This document shows, piece by piece, positions 29,987-38,184 of a stretch of DNA of 64,000 bases. A model generated the notes under the pieces. It ran no database searches and was not told the DNA's origin. It saw nothing but the letters and a program-made list of their open reading frames with translations. The position numbers and the translations under genes were made by a program. Source of the stretch: Nocardioides cavernae. Lineage in GTDB: Bacteria > Actinomycetota > Actinomycetes > Propionibacteriales > Nocardioidaceae. The DNA lies in the NCBI RefSeq assembly GCF_013410035.1, contig NZ_JACCBW010000002.1:868001-932000 (forward strand), in the 5' to 3' direction. Position 1 is the stretch's first letter. Each line of letters starts with the position of its first letter.

Positions 29987-30349
29987 GTGTCCGAGATCGC
30001 CATCAAGATGGAGACGATCTACCACGTCGCACACGACGTGCTGCCGGAGAAGGCGACGCTGTTCGCGGGCCGCGCGAGCGACGTGACCGAGGCGATCGAG
30101 CCCGTCCTCGCGCAGGTCGCGCTGGCCGGCAACCACGCGATCGCGAGCGACCTCGGGAGCCTGTCGGTCGAGATCTTCGCCCACCTGCGCGAGCTGGTGC
30201 GCACCTTCAACGACAGCGCCACGGCGCTCGACCGGATCGCCGACGACTTCGTGGCCGTCGACGACGCCGCCCGGCTCTGGTTCGAGGGCCAGCAGCAGTA
30301 CGTCGGCGACCCCGACCTCCCCGCCGAGCCGACCGCCCCGGAGGTGTGA
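29987..30349 (+). CDS. Small helical protein, WXG100/ESX-like, first gene of a pair
   Basis: A 120-residue protein, mostly predicted helix with a turn near the middle: residues 1-50 (IKMETIYHVAHDVLPEKATLF onward) and 55-95 (SLSVEIFAHLRELVRTFNDSAT, then LDRIADDFVAVDDAARLWF). Size and helix-turn-helix plan resemble WXG100-type type VII secretion substrates and the T7SS-target domains of actinobacteria, although the classic Trp-x-Gly is missing. The GTG start follows GGGGGAGG. The next gene begins 2 bp after its stop, behind an SD that overlaps this gene's end. No EccC-type secretion gene is in the window. Confidence 0.6.
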   Translation: MSEIAIKMETIYHVAHDVLPEKATLFAGRASDVTEAIEPVLAQVALAGNHAIASDLGSLSVEIFAHLRELVRTFNDSATALDRIADDFVAVDDAARLWFEGQQQYVGDPDLPAEPTAPEV

Positions 30350-30351
30350 GC

Positions 30352-31485
30352 ATGTCCGGGATCCTCGACCAGGTCGAGCCGCTCTTCGAGGAGATCGCCG
30401 ACCTCATCGGCCAGCTGGCCGGCAACGAGGCCGCGCTCCGCTTCCAGAACGCGGAGTGGGACCGTGAGCCACCCGAGGGCTACACGCGCGAGCAGGTCGC
30501 CCTCACCTACCCCGGTGACCACGGCTTCGAGCGCGTGTCCGGCATCGTGATGATGTCGACCACCCACCCCGACTTCATGTCCGGCTCGACGACCAACGCC
30601 GACATCATGCGGGCGATGCAGGACGGCATCAACGAGGTGTGGGAGCGCGAGCACTCGGTCTACAAGAACGGCGCGACCAGCACGCTCTTCCGCATCTACA
30701 GCAAGAACATCTGGGAGCCCGACGCCGAGGTCATCGAGTCGTCCGCCAACAGGCTGGCGGACCTGAGCCGCTTCCTCGACTCCCAGCTCACCGCGTCCGC
30801 TGGCTGGGTGCCCGTCGACGACACCGAGAACGCACCCGACTGGCTGCCTCGCCTCAAGGCCGACTGGCCGGCGACCTCGCAGAGCTCCGGGTCCTTCTAC
30901 GAGTTCTGGAACGACGTCAACGACAAGTGCGCCCTCTATCGCAACGCCACCGCCCGTCTGGGCGCGGCGACGGCGGCCGTGTGCTCCACGGTCTCGGACT
31001 ACCAGAAGAACCTGGTCAAGGCGGCCCAGCAGACCCGCGACCAGGCGCGGCTCGCGCTCCAGCAGTGGCAGGAGTGGAAGGAGCCCAGCGGCGCGTGGCC
31101 CACCGGCGAGCTCCAGGACAACAGCCTGCTCGACGGCATCCTGGGCGGCGTGAGCTACGGCACCGGCGTCGTCGCGCTCATCCCGCCCGCCTCCCTCATC
31201 GCCGGCACCATCAGCGTGATCACCGGCGGGCTGGCGTACGCCGTGCCGTCGGAGACGCGGGTGATGGAGGCGACCCAGGCGCTCACCGCCAAGGCGCTGT
31301 TCGACGGCTTCACCGCCGACCTGCAGCAGATGAGCGAGGAGATGGGCAAGGCCCTCGACGCGATCCGCAGCGAGCCGGTCGCGGACGTCGAGAGCGCCGC
31401 CAACTCCGAGCTGGGTCTCACCGCCTACGTCCACGAGGTCGAGGGGAGCCAGCGCGACTGGAGCCCGCCCGAGGTGAACCTCTGA
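30352..31485 (+). CDS. Large partner of the WXG100-like protein, unknown
   Basis: A 377-residue protein without signal peptide. The N-terminal part contains WDREPPEGYTREQVALTYP and VIMMSTTHPDF-like strands. The middle (about 195-245) is a long helix with many Gln and Lys (SDYQKNLVKAAQQTRDQARL). Next comes a glycine-rich hydrophobic segment at about 262-300 (GILGGVSYGTGVVALIPPAS, LIAGTISVITGGLAYAV), then another long helix. A helix-membrane-like hairpin-helix plan is reminiscent of type VII-associated effectors or pore-forming toxins, but I recognise no family. ATG 30352 was chosen over the overlapping GTG 30346 because GGAGG is 7 bases away. Confidence 0.55.
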   Translation: MSGILDQVEPLFEEIADLIGQLAGNEAALRFQNAEWDREPPEGYTREQVALTYPGDHGFERVSGIVMMSTTHPDFMSGSTTNADIMRAMQDGINEVWEREHSVYKNGATSTLFRIYSKNIWEPDAEVIESSANRLADLSRFLDSQLTASAGWVPVDDTENAPDWLPRLKADWPATSQSSGSFYEFWNDVNDKCALYRNATARLGAATAAVCSTVSDYQKNLVKAAQQTRDQARLALQQWQEWKEPSGAWPTGELQDNSLLDGILGGVSYGTGVVALIPPASLIAGTISVITGGLAYAVPSETRVMEATQALTAKALFDGFTADLQQMSEEMGKALDAIRSEPVADVESAANSELGLTAYVHEVEGSQRDWSPPEVNL

Positions 31486-31499
31486 GGGCTGCGCTCGCC

Positions 31500-31505
31500 T
31501 AGGGT
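31500..31505 (+). promoter_or_regulatory. -10 box TAGGGT for the App1-type gene
   Basis: TAGGGT is followed by 7 bases and the ATG at 31513. Confidence 0.5.
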
Positions 31506-31512
31506 CGTCGGC

Positions 31513-32544
31513 ATGGGAGTCCCGGGGTGGGTGCTGGCGCTGGAGGACGCGTGGGACGCGCGGCGGGCGAGGCGGCGGGAGGGTCGCTCGCCCGACCACT
31601 TCCGCATCGAGTCCTACGGCGGGCACGGCGGTCCGGAGGGTGTCGTGGTCCGCGGACGGGTGGTGGACGACCCGCCGCTGTCGCGGGCCGTCGAGGGCGA
31701 GGGCGTGCGCGCGGCGGTCGGTCGCACGCTGCGCTCGTTCCTCACCGACGAGCTCCCCGGCGTGCCGCTGCGGGTGCGGGTGGGGGAGATCGAGGCGACG
31801 ACCACCACCGACGACGAGGGCTACTACGTGGTGCGGCTGGCGGGCGTACGCTCCGACGGACCGTGGGTGGACGGGACGGTCGGGCTGGACGGTCCCTACC
31901 GTGGCCTCGTCGACGTCCCCCCGACCCCGATCCGGGTGCGGGTCCCCACGGCCGCGGCGAGCTTCGGCGTGGTGTCCGACGTCGACGACACGATCCTCGA
32001 GACCGGCGTGCAGCGCGTCGGCCGGATGGTCCTGCAGACGTTCACCGGGTCGGCGCTGACCCGTACGCCCTTCCCGGGGGTGGTCGAGCTCTACCGCGAC
32101 CTGGCGCGCGGCGACGCCAACCCCGTCTTCTACGTCTCCTCGAGCCCGTGGAACCTCCACGCCTTCCTCGACGCGTTCCTGCGCCACCGCGGCTTCCCGC
32201 TCGGACCGGTCCTGCTGCGCGACCTCCTCGGCTCCCGGGCGGGTCGGGAGGAGAAGCACGGCCGGATCCGCGAGGTGCTCGCGCTGCACCCCGACCTGCC
32301 GTTCGTGCTGATCGGCGACTCGGGGGAGCGGGACCCCGAGATCTACGCCGAGACCGTGCGCGAGCACCCGGGGCGCGTCCTGGCGGTCTACATCCGCGAG
32401 ACGCGGCTCGACCCCGGTGACGGGCGCGTGGAGGCCGTGTCCGACGCGTGGGAGCACGAGGTGCCGTTCGTGCTCGCCGCCGACAGCGACGCCGTACGCC
32501 GTCACGCCGAGGCGGCCGGGCTCCTCGGCGGGGTGACGGGGTGA
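31513..32544 (+). CDS. App1-type phosphatidate phosphatase domain protein (DUF2183)
   Basis: A 343-residue protein. The catalytic half contains the HAD-type motif DVDDT at 156-160, then FYVSSSPWNLHAFLDAFLRH, and FVLIGDSGERDPEIYAE, which together are the signature of the App1 family (yeast App1 is a Mg-dependent phosphatidate phosphatase). The N-terminal 150 residues form a beta-rich domain (VVVRGRVVDDPP, GVPLRVRVGEIEATT) usual for the bacterial members. In bacteria the substrate is not established; phosphatidate or another phospholipid is the usual suggestion. No membrane segment is visible. Probably a monocistronic leaderless mRNA. Confidence 0.85.
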   Translation: MGVPGWVLALEDAWDARRARRREGRSPDHFRIESYGGHGGPEGVVVRGRVVDDPPLSRAVEGEGVRAAVGRTLRSFLTDELPGVPLRVRVGEIEATTTTDDEGYYVVRLAGVRSDGPWVDGTVGLDGPYRGLVDVPPTPIRVRVPTAAASFGVVSDVDDTILETGVQRVGRMVLQTFTGSALTRTPFPGVVELYRDLARGDANPVFYVSSSPWNLHAFLDAFLRHRGFPLGPVLLRDLLGSRAGREEKHGRIREVLALHPDLPFVLIGDSGERDPEIYAETVREHPGRVLAVYIRETRLDPGDGRVEAVSDAWEHEVPFVLAADSDAVRRHAEAAGLLGGVTG

Positions 32545-32640
32545 CGGGGCGACGCCCCGAAGGGTGGTGGTGCTCGCGCCGGGCGCCTCGACGGGTCTAG
32601 GTTGCTGGGTGGCCCAACTGAAGAAATCCCGGGAGGTGAC

Positions 32641-34353
32641 ATGTCGTCAGACACCCTGATCGATGCGTCGTGGCTCGACTACCTGCTCGTCGCCATCTAC
32701 TTCGGCTTCGTCCTCGGCATCGGCGTGATGGCGCGCCGGTCGGTGTCGGACTCGATCGACTTCTTCCTCTCCGGGCGCTCGCTCCCGGCGTGGGTCACCG
32801 GCCTGGCGTTCATCTCCGCCAACCTCGGCGCCGTCGAGATCATGGGCATGTCGGCCAACGGGGCCGAGATCGGCCTCCCGACCGTGCACTACTTCTGGGT
32901 CGGCGCGGTCCCCGCGATGCTGTTCCTCGGCGTCGTGATGATGCCCTTCTACTACGGCTCCAAGGTCCGCTCGGTGCCGGAGTTCATGTTCAAGCGGTTC
33001 GGCACCGGCGCCCACCTCGTCAACGCCATCAGCTTCGCGGTCGCCCAGCTGCTGATCGCGGGCGTCAACCTGGCCCTGCTGGCCGGGATCGTGAGCGCGC
33101 TCCTCGGCTGGCCGACCTGGATCGCCCTGATCGTCGCCGCCGTGATCGTGCTGTCCTACATCACCCTCGGCGGCCTGAGCGCGGCGATCTACAACGAGGT
33201 CCTGCAGTTCTTCGTCATCGTGGCCGCGCTGACGCCGCTGACCCTCATCGGGCTCAACCGGGTCGGCGGCTGGAGCGGGCTCACCGACAAGATCACCGAG
33301 GCGGCCAGCAGCGCGCCCGCCAGCGCCGAGGTCGCCTCCGCCGAGCAGCAGCTCAACTCCTGGCCGGGCCAGGCGCTCGCCGGTTTCGACTCCGGCCTGC
33401 TGTCCGTGATCGGCATCGTCTTCGGTCTCGGCTTCGTGCTGTCCTTCGGCTACTGGACGACCAACTTCGTCGAGGTCCAGCGCGCGATGGCGTCGAACTC
33501 GATCTCGGCCGCCCGCAAGACCCCGATCATCGGCGCCTTCCCCAAGATGTTCATCCCGTTCATCGTGATCGTCCCAGGCATGATCTCCGCCGTCCTGGTC
33601 AAGGAGATGATCGACCTCAAGGGCGGCGGCACGCCCTCGGGCGGGGCGTCCGGCGACGTCACCTACAACGACGCGCTCCTGCTGCTGATGCGCGACGTGC
33701 TGCCCAACGGCCTGCTCGGCCTCGCGATCGCCGGCCTGCTCGCCGCCTTCATGGCCGGCATGGCGGCCAACATCTCGGCGTTCAACACCGTGTTCTCCTA
33801 CGACCTGTGGCAGCGCTACATCCGCAAGGACCACTCCGACGACTACTACCTGCGGATCGGGCGCCTCGCGACGATCGCAGCGACCGTGATCGCGATCTTC
33901 ACCGCGCAGATCGCCATGGGCTACGACAACGTCATGAACTACCTGCAGACGCTGTTCGGGTTCTTCAACGCTCCGCTGTTCGCCACGTTCATCCTCGGCA
34001 TGTTCTGGAAGCGGATGACCCCGACGGCCGGCTGGGTCGGACTGGTGTTCGGCACCCTGTCCGCCATCGCGGTCGACCGGCTCGCGGCCGCGGGCGTGAT
34101 CGACCTGCCCGGCCAGGGCGCTGCCTTCCTCGCCGCCTCGACGGCGTTCGTCGTCGACATCGCGCTCAGCGTGGTCGTGTCGCTGGTGACGAAGCCGAAG
34201 CCGGCCTCGGAGCTCAAGGGACTCGTCTACTCCGAGACCCCGCGTGAGGACCTCGTCGACCCGGACGAGGCGGCCATGCCGTGGTACCGGCGCACGATCC
34301 CACTGGCCGGCATCGCGCTCGCGATGGTCGTCGTCCTGAACTTCGCGTTCTGA
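32641..34353 (+). CDS. Sodium:solute symporter (SSS family)
   Basis: A 570-residue membrane protein with about 14 hydrophobic segments. It follows the LeuT-like SSS layout: first helix LDYLLVAIYFGFVLGIGVMA, DFFLSGRSLPAWVTG, the sodium-site region SANLGAVEIMGMSANG, and a long loop at about 223-245. The style resembles sugar-type (SGLT) members: AYNEVLQ-like AIYNEVLQFF and YWTTNFVEVQRAMAS are typical of that group. The substrate is unknown; proximity to a xylose-type operon suggests a sugar. The ATG follows GGGAGG. Co-transcribed with the small protein downstream (26 bp gap). Confidence 0.85.
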   Translation: MSSDTLIDASWLDYLLVAIYFGFVLGIGVMARRSVSDSIDFFLSGRSLPAWVTGLAFISANLGAVEIMGMSANGAEIGLPTVHYFWVGAVPAMLFLGVVMMPFYYGSKVRSVPEFMFKRFGTGAHLVNAISFAVAQLLIAGVNLALLAGIVSALLGWPTWIALIVAAVIVLSYITLGGLSAAIYNEVLQFFVIVAALTPLTLIGLNRVGGWSGLTDKITEAASSAPASAEVASAEQQLNSWPGQALAGFDSGLLSVIGIVFGLGFVLSFGYWTTNFVEVQRAMASNSISAARKTPIIGAFPKMFIPFIVIVPGMISAVLVKEMIDLKGGGTPSGGASGDVTYNDALLLLMRDVLPNGLLGLAIAGLLAAFMAGMAANISAFNTVFSYDLWQRYIRKDHSDDYYLRIGRLATIAATVIAIFTAQIAMGYDNVMNYLQTLFGFFNAPLFATFILGMFWKRMTPTAGWVGLVFGTLSAIAVDRLAAAGVIDLPGQGAAFLAASTAFVVDIALSVVVSLVTKPKPASELKGLVYSETPREDLVDPDEAAMPWYRRTIPLAGIALAMVVVLNFAF

Positions 34354-34379
34354 GCCCCTGACCGAGGAGAGGAGCCACC

Positions 34380-34688
34380 ATGTCTGACGACAGCACCAGC
34401 ACCCGGACCCACCAGGCCGGCGCCTTCGACATCCGCAACATCATCGGCGCGCTGATGGGGGTGTACGGCGTGATCCTCGCGCTCGCGGGCCTCTTCGGGG
34501 ACCCCGAGCTCGAGAAGACCGGGGACGTCAACGCCAACCTGTGGACCGGCCTCGCGCTGGTCGTCGTGGCCGTGGCCTTCCTCGCGTGGGCGCGCCTCAA
34601 GCCCATCGAGGTCCCGGAGGAGTTCGACCGTCCCGACGACGACCCGACCCGTCCCGCGCCGCAGCGCAAGCGCCCGCCCGCGCAGTGA
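34380..34688 (+). CDS. Small two-helix membrane protein coupled to the symporter
   Basis: A 102-residue protein with two hydrophobic segments (about 20-40 IIGALMGVYGVILALAGLF, and 55-75 LWTGLALVVVAVAFLAWARL) and a charged, Pro-rich C-terminal tail. Small proteins of this plan often follow SSS symporter genes in actinobacteria and may stabilise the transporter; the role is inferred. GGAG lies about 7 bases before the ATG. Confidence 0.75.
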   Translation: MSDDSTSTRTHQAGAFDIRNIIGALMGVYGVILALAGLFGDPELEKTGDVNANLWTGLALVVVAVAFLAWARLKPIEVPEEFDRPDDDPTRPAPQRKRPPAQ

Positions 34689-34808
34689 CCACGCACTGAG
34701 CCGCGCACCGAGCCACGTCCCCACCCCTCGGGACGGCACTGGTCTGAACCGCTCGGTAACAAACAGGCAACGCCGCAGCGGTGGGTCTGGACGTGACGGT
34801 GCTCACTC

Positions 34809-34833
34809 CATATGTTGTGCCGGACAACATATG
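34809..34833. promoter_or_regulatory. Operator of the sugar ABC operon
   Basis: CATATGTTGT, 5 bases, ACAACATATG: perfect 10-base arms, 63 bp before xylF. TATGTT at 34811 could be the -10 element, so a bound repressor would block initiation. The likely repressor is the ROK protein encoded at 38185. Confidence 0.7.
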
Positions 34834-34896
34834 CGCGAAGGCTGGACGTCCTCGACCGGCTGATGTGCGACCAAGATCGCTTAGGAGGCGGTTCGC

Positions 34897-36000
34897 GTGA
34901 AGCGGAAGCACAGTTTGGTCCTCGTCCCCCTCGTCGCTTCGGCGATGTTCCTGTCCGCGTGCGGCAGCGACGACTCCGGCAACGACTCGGGCGGCGACTC
35001 CGGCGGCGACAGCGGCAGCAGCGAGGCCCAGGGCAAGATCGGCGTGATCCTCCCCGACACCGAGTCCTCGGTGCGCTGGGAGAGCGCGGACCGTCCGGCG
35101 CTCGAGGCGGCCTTCGACGAGGCCGGCGTCGAGTACGAGATCCAGAACGCCGAGGGCGACGCGGAGAAGATGACGCAGATCGCCGACACGATGATCGGCA
35201 ACGGCGTCACCGTCCTCGCGATCGTCAACCTCGACTCCGAGTCGGGTGCCGCGATCCAGGAGAAGGCCACCTCGCAGGGCGTGTCCACGATCGACTACGA
35301 CCGCCTCACCCTCGGTGGCGACGCGGAGTACTACGTGTCCTTCGACAACACCGTCGTCGGCGAGCTGCAGGGTCAGGGCCTCGCGGACTGCCTCGGCGAC
35401 AAGGACGCCAACATCGTCTACCTCAACGGCTCGCCCACCGACAACAACGCGACGCTCTTCGCCGAGGGCGCGCACAGCGTGCTCGACGAGATGAGCAACT
35501 ACAAGGTCGTCGGCGAGCAGGCCGTCCCGGACTGGGACAACGAGGAGGCCGCCACGATCTTCCAGCAGCTCTACACCGCTGCTGACGGCAAGGTCGACGG
35601 CGTGCTCGCCGCCAACGACGGTCTCGGCGGCGCCGCGATCAGCATCCTCGAGGGTGCCGGCCAGGCCGGCAAGGTGCCGGTGACCGGCCAGGACGCCACG
35701 GTCGAGGGTCTGCAGAACGTGCTCGCCGGCACGCAGTGCATGACGGTCTACAAGTCCGCCACGCAGGAGGCCGAGGCGCTCGCCGACGTCGCCATCGCGC
35801 TCGCCAACGGCGAGGAGGCGGAGACGACCGGCACCACGGTCGACTCCTCCGACGACAGCGAGGTCCCCTCGATCCTGCTCACGCCGCAGGCCATCACCAA
35901 GGACAACGTCGGCGACGTCATCGACGACGGCGGCCAGAAGGCCGAGGACGTCTGCGCGGGTGACTTCGCCAAGCTGTGCGAGGAGGCCGGGATCGGCTGA
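34897..36000 (+). CDS. xylF: Xylose-type ABC transporter substrate-binding lipoprotein
   Basis: A 367-residue periplasmic-binding-fold protein with lipobox LSAC (Cys22) and an acidic Ser/Gly linker. The body has GVILPDTESSVRWESADRPA, then STIDYDRLTLGG and EYYVSFDNTVVGELQ, which match the XylF branch (the YDR and SFDN motifs line the sugar site). It delivers a pentose or related sugar to the permease. The GTG start follows TAGGAGG. It is the first gene of the operon under the 34809 operator and is separated from the ATPase gene by a strong hairpin. Confidence 0.88.
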   Translation: MKRKHSLVLVPLVASAMFLSACGSDDSGNDSGGDSGGDSGSSEAQGKIGVILPDTESSVRWESADRPALEAAFDEAGVEYEIQNAEGDAEKMTQIADTMIGNGVTVLAIVNLDSESGAAIQEKATSQGVSTIDYDRLTLGGDAEYYVSFDNTVVGELQGQGLADCLGDKDANIVYLNGSPTDNNATLFAEGAHSVLDEMSNYKVVGEQAVPDWDNEEAATIFQQLYTAADGKVDGVLAANDGLGGAAISILEGAGQAGKVPVTGQDATVEGLQNVLAGTQCMTVYKSATQEAEALADVAIALANGEEAETTGTTVDSSDDSEVPSILLTPQAITKDNVGDVIDDGGQKAEDVCAGDFAKLCEEAGIG

Positions 36001-36011
36001 TCCCGCCCGTC

Positions 36012-36045
36012 GATCGGCGCCCGGGCCTCGGCCCGGGCGCCGATC
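36012..36045 (+). terminator. Intercistronic hairpin between xylF and xylG
   Basis: Perfect 15-base arms (GATCGGCGCCCGGGC and its complement) with a CTCG loop, 12 bp after the xylF stop. No U tract follows and the operon continues, so it probably works as a partial terminator or an mRNA-protecting stem that keeps the binding protein in excess. Confidence 0.75.
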
Positions 36046-36089
36046 ACCGTCGTCCCGCACAACAAATTCGTCCTGATCGGAGCAAGACC

Positions 36090-36863
36090 ATGGAACCGCT
36101 GCTCGAGCTGCGCGGAGTCAACAAGAGCTTCGGCGTGGTGCACGTGCTGCACGACGTCGACTTCGCCGTCTACCCCGGTCAGGTCACCGCACTGGTCGGC
36201 GACAACGGCGCCGGCAAGTCGACGCTGGTGAAGATCATCGCCGGCATCTACGGCCGCGACAGCGGCGACTACCACTTCGACGGCAAGCAGGTCGAGGTCC
36301 ACGGCCCGCGCGACGTCGCCGCGCTCGGCGTGGAGGTCGTCTACCAGGACCTCGCGCTGTGCGACAACCTCGACATCGTCGAGAACATGTTCCTCGGGCG
36401 CGAGGAGACCTCCCGCTTCGGCCTCGACGAGGTCACCATGGAGACCCGCGCCCGCGAGACCCTCGCGTCGCTGTCCGTGCGGACCGTGAAGTCCGTGCGC
36501 CAGAGCGTCGCGAGCCTCTCCGGCGGCCAGCGCCAGACCGTGGCCATCGCCAAGGCCGTCCTGTGGAACTCCAAGGTCGTCCTCCTCGACGAGCCGACCG
36601 CCGCGCTCGGTGTCGCCCAGACCCGGCAGGTGCTCGACCTCGTCCGCCGGCTCGCCGACCGCGGCCTCGGCGTCGTGCTGATCTCGCACAACATGACCGA
36701 CGTCTTCGAGGTCGCCGACCGGATCACCGCGCTCTACCTCGGCCGGGTGGCGGCCGACGTCCCCGTCAAGGACGTCACCCACAGCCAGGTCGTCGAGCTC
36801 ATCACCGCCGGACGCTCCGGGGACCTCGGCATCGCCGAGAACCCCGCGACCGCGTCCGTCTGA
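36090..36863 (+). CDS. xylG: Sugar ABC transporter ATP-binding protein, single-domain
   Basis: A 257-residue ATPase with Walker A GDNGAGKST, Q-loop VVYQDLALCDN, signature LSGGQRQ, Walker B VVLLDEPT and switch His in ISHNMTD. E. coli XylG and RbsA carry two such domains in about 500 residues; this one has a single domain, as in FrcA-type systems, and would act as a homodimer. The ATG follows GGAG. The next gene lies 28 bp downstream. Confidence 0.88.
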   Translation: MEPLLELRGVNKSFGVVHVLHDVDFAVYPGQVTALVGDNGAGKSTLVKIIAGIYGRDSGDYHFDGKQVEVHGPRDVAALGVEVVYQDLALCDNLDIVENMFLGREETSRFGLDEVTMETRARETLASLSVRTVKSVRQSVASLSGGQRQTVAIAKAVLWNSKVVLLDEPTAALGVAQTRQVLDLVRRLADRGLGVVLISHNMTDVFEVADRITALYLGRVAADVPVKDVTHSQVVELITAGRSGDLGIAENPATASV

Positions 36864-36891
36864 CCCGCCGAGAAGGATCCGGAGACCCAGC

Positions 36892-38175
36892 ATGAGCACC
36901 GACGCAGACACCCAGACCGGCTCGGCGGCCACCCCCGCCTCGAGCGGCTTCGACAACGACAACCGCCAGGCCGCGACCATCGGCGACTCGGCCCGCGACT
37001 ACCTCAACCGGCTGCGCGGCGGCGACATGGGCTCGCTGCCCGCCATCCTCGGCCTGATCTTCCTCTTCATCGTCTTCGCCTCCCTCAACGACCGCTTCCT
37101 GACGACCTACAACATGGCCAACCTGGTCATCCAGGCCGGCTCGATCTGCGTCATGGCGATGGGCATCGTCTTCGTCCTGCTGCTGGGCGAGATCGACCTC
37201 TCGGCCGGTGTCGCCGGCGGCGCGTGCGCGACGATCACCGCGCTGATGCTCATCGACCACGACTGGACGTGGTGGGCGGCCACCCTCGCCGGTGTCGCCG
37301 TGGGCGCCCTGATCGGCACGGCCATCGGGTCACTGGTGTCCTTCCTGGGCATCCCGTCCTTCGTGGTGACGCTCGCCTTCTTCCTCGCGCTGCAGGCCGT
37401 GCCGCTGCGGCTGATCGGCTCGGGCGGCTCGCTGCGCTACGACGACGCCGTGCTGCGCGGGCTCTCGATCAAGAACGTGCCGGTCACGGCCGGGTGGATC
37501 GTGGCGGTCCTCATCGTCGTCGGCTTCGCCGCGCTGTCGCTGTGGCGCTACCGCACGCTGTCCGCCAAGGGCCTGGTCCACCAGCCGATCGGCCTGGTCG
37601 TCATCCGCATCGCGGTCCTGGCCGCGGTCGTCCTCGGCCTCACCGCGCTCCTCAACGCCAACCGCGCGCCCAACCCCAACTTCACGATCGCGGGCATCCC
37701 GTGGGTGCTGCCGGTCGTGATCGCGCTGCTGCTGTTCTGGACGTTCGTCCTCACCAAGACCCGCTTCGGTCGGCACCTCTACGCGGTCGGCGGCAACGCC
37801 GAGGCCGCCCGTCGCGCCGGCATCAACGTGCGCCGCATCCGGATCATGGCCTTCGTCATCTGCTCGTCGATGGCCGCGCTCAGCGGCCTGCTGCTGGCGT
37901 CGTACGTCGGCAAGGTGTCCCCGGGATCCGGCGGCGGCAACGTGCTCCTGTACGCCGTGGGCGCGGCGGTCATCGGCGGCACCAGCCTCTTCGGTGGGCG
38001 CGGCCGGGCGATCGACGGCGTGATCGGCGGCCTGGTGATCGCGACGATCCCCAACGGCCTCGGTCTGCTCAACCAGGCCAGCTACATCAACTTCCTCGTC
38101 ACCGGCGGCGTGCTGCTGCTCGCCGCGAGCGTCGACGCCATCTCGCGGCGCCGTCGCTCCTCGGCCGGCGTCTAG
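36892..38175 (+). CDS. xylH: Sugar ABC transporter permease
   Basis: A 427-residue permease with about 11 hydrophobic segments and a soluble N-terminal 45 residues. The branched-chain/sugar permease family signature is the ATPase-contacting stretch GGNAEAARRAGINVRRIRIM; GGTSLFGGRGRAIDGVIGG marks the conserved C-terminal helix. Size and motifs fit XylH. It forms the membrane channel as a homodimer with the single-domain ATPase. GGAG precedes the ATG. Confidence 0.88.
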   Translation: MSTDADTQTGSAATPASSGFDNDNRQAATIGDSARDYLNRLRGGDMGSLPAILGLIFLFIVFASLNDRFLTTYNMANLVIQAGSICVMAMGIVFVLLLGEIDLSAGVAGGACATITALMLIDHDWTWWAATLAGVAVGALIGTAIGSLVSFLGIPSFVVTLAFFLALQAVPLRLIGSGGSLRYDDAVLRGLSIKNVPVTAGWIVAVLIVVGFAALSLWRYRTLSAKGLVHQPIGLVVIRIAVLAAVVLGLTALLNANRAPNPNFTIAGIPWVLPVVIALLLFWTFVLTKTRFGRHLYAVGGNAEAARRAGINVRRIRIMAFVICSSMAALSGLLLASYVGKVSPGSGGGNVLLYAVGAAVIGGTSLFGGRGRAIDGVIGGLVIATIPNGLGLLNQASYINFLVTGGVLLLAASVDAISRRRRSSAGV

Positions 38176-38184
38176 GTCGACACC

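Noticed and set aside
30019..32505. 828-codon minus-strand open frame opposite the type VII-like pair and App1 gene
   Set aside because: No start signal, no motif, and amino acid composition typical of reverse-strand readings.
32545..32559. Hairpin CGGGGC-GAC-GCCCCG as terminator after the App1 gene
   Set aside because: Stem of six pairs in GC-rich sequence with short direct repeats around it; too common by chance to call.
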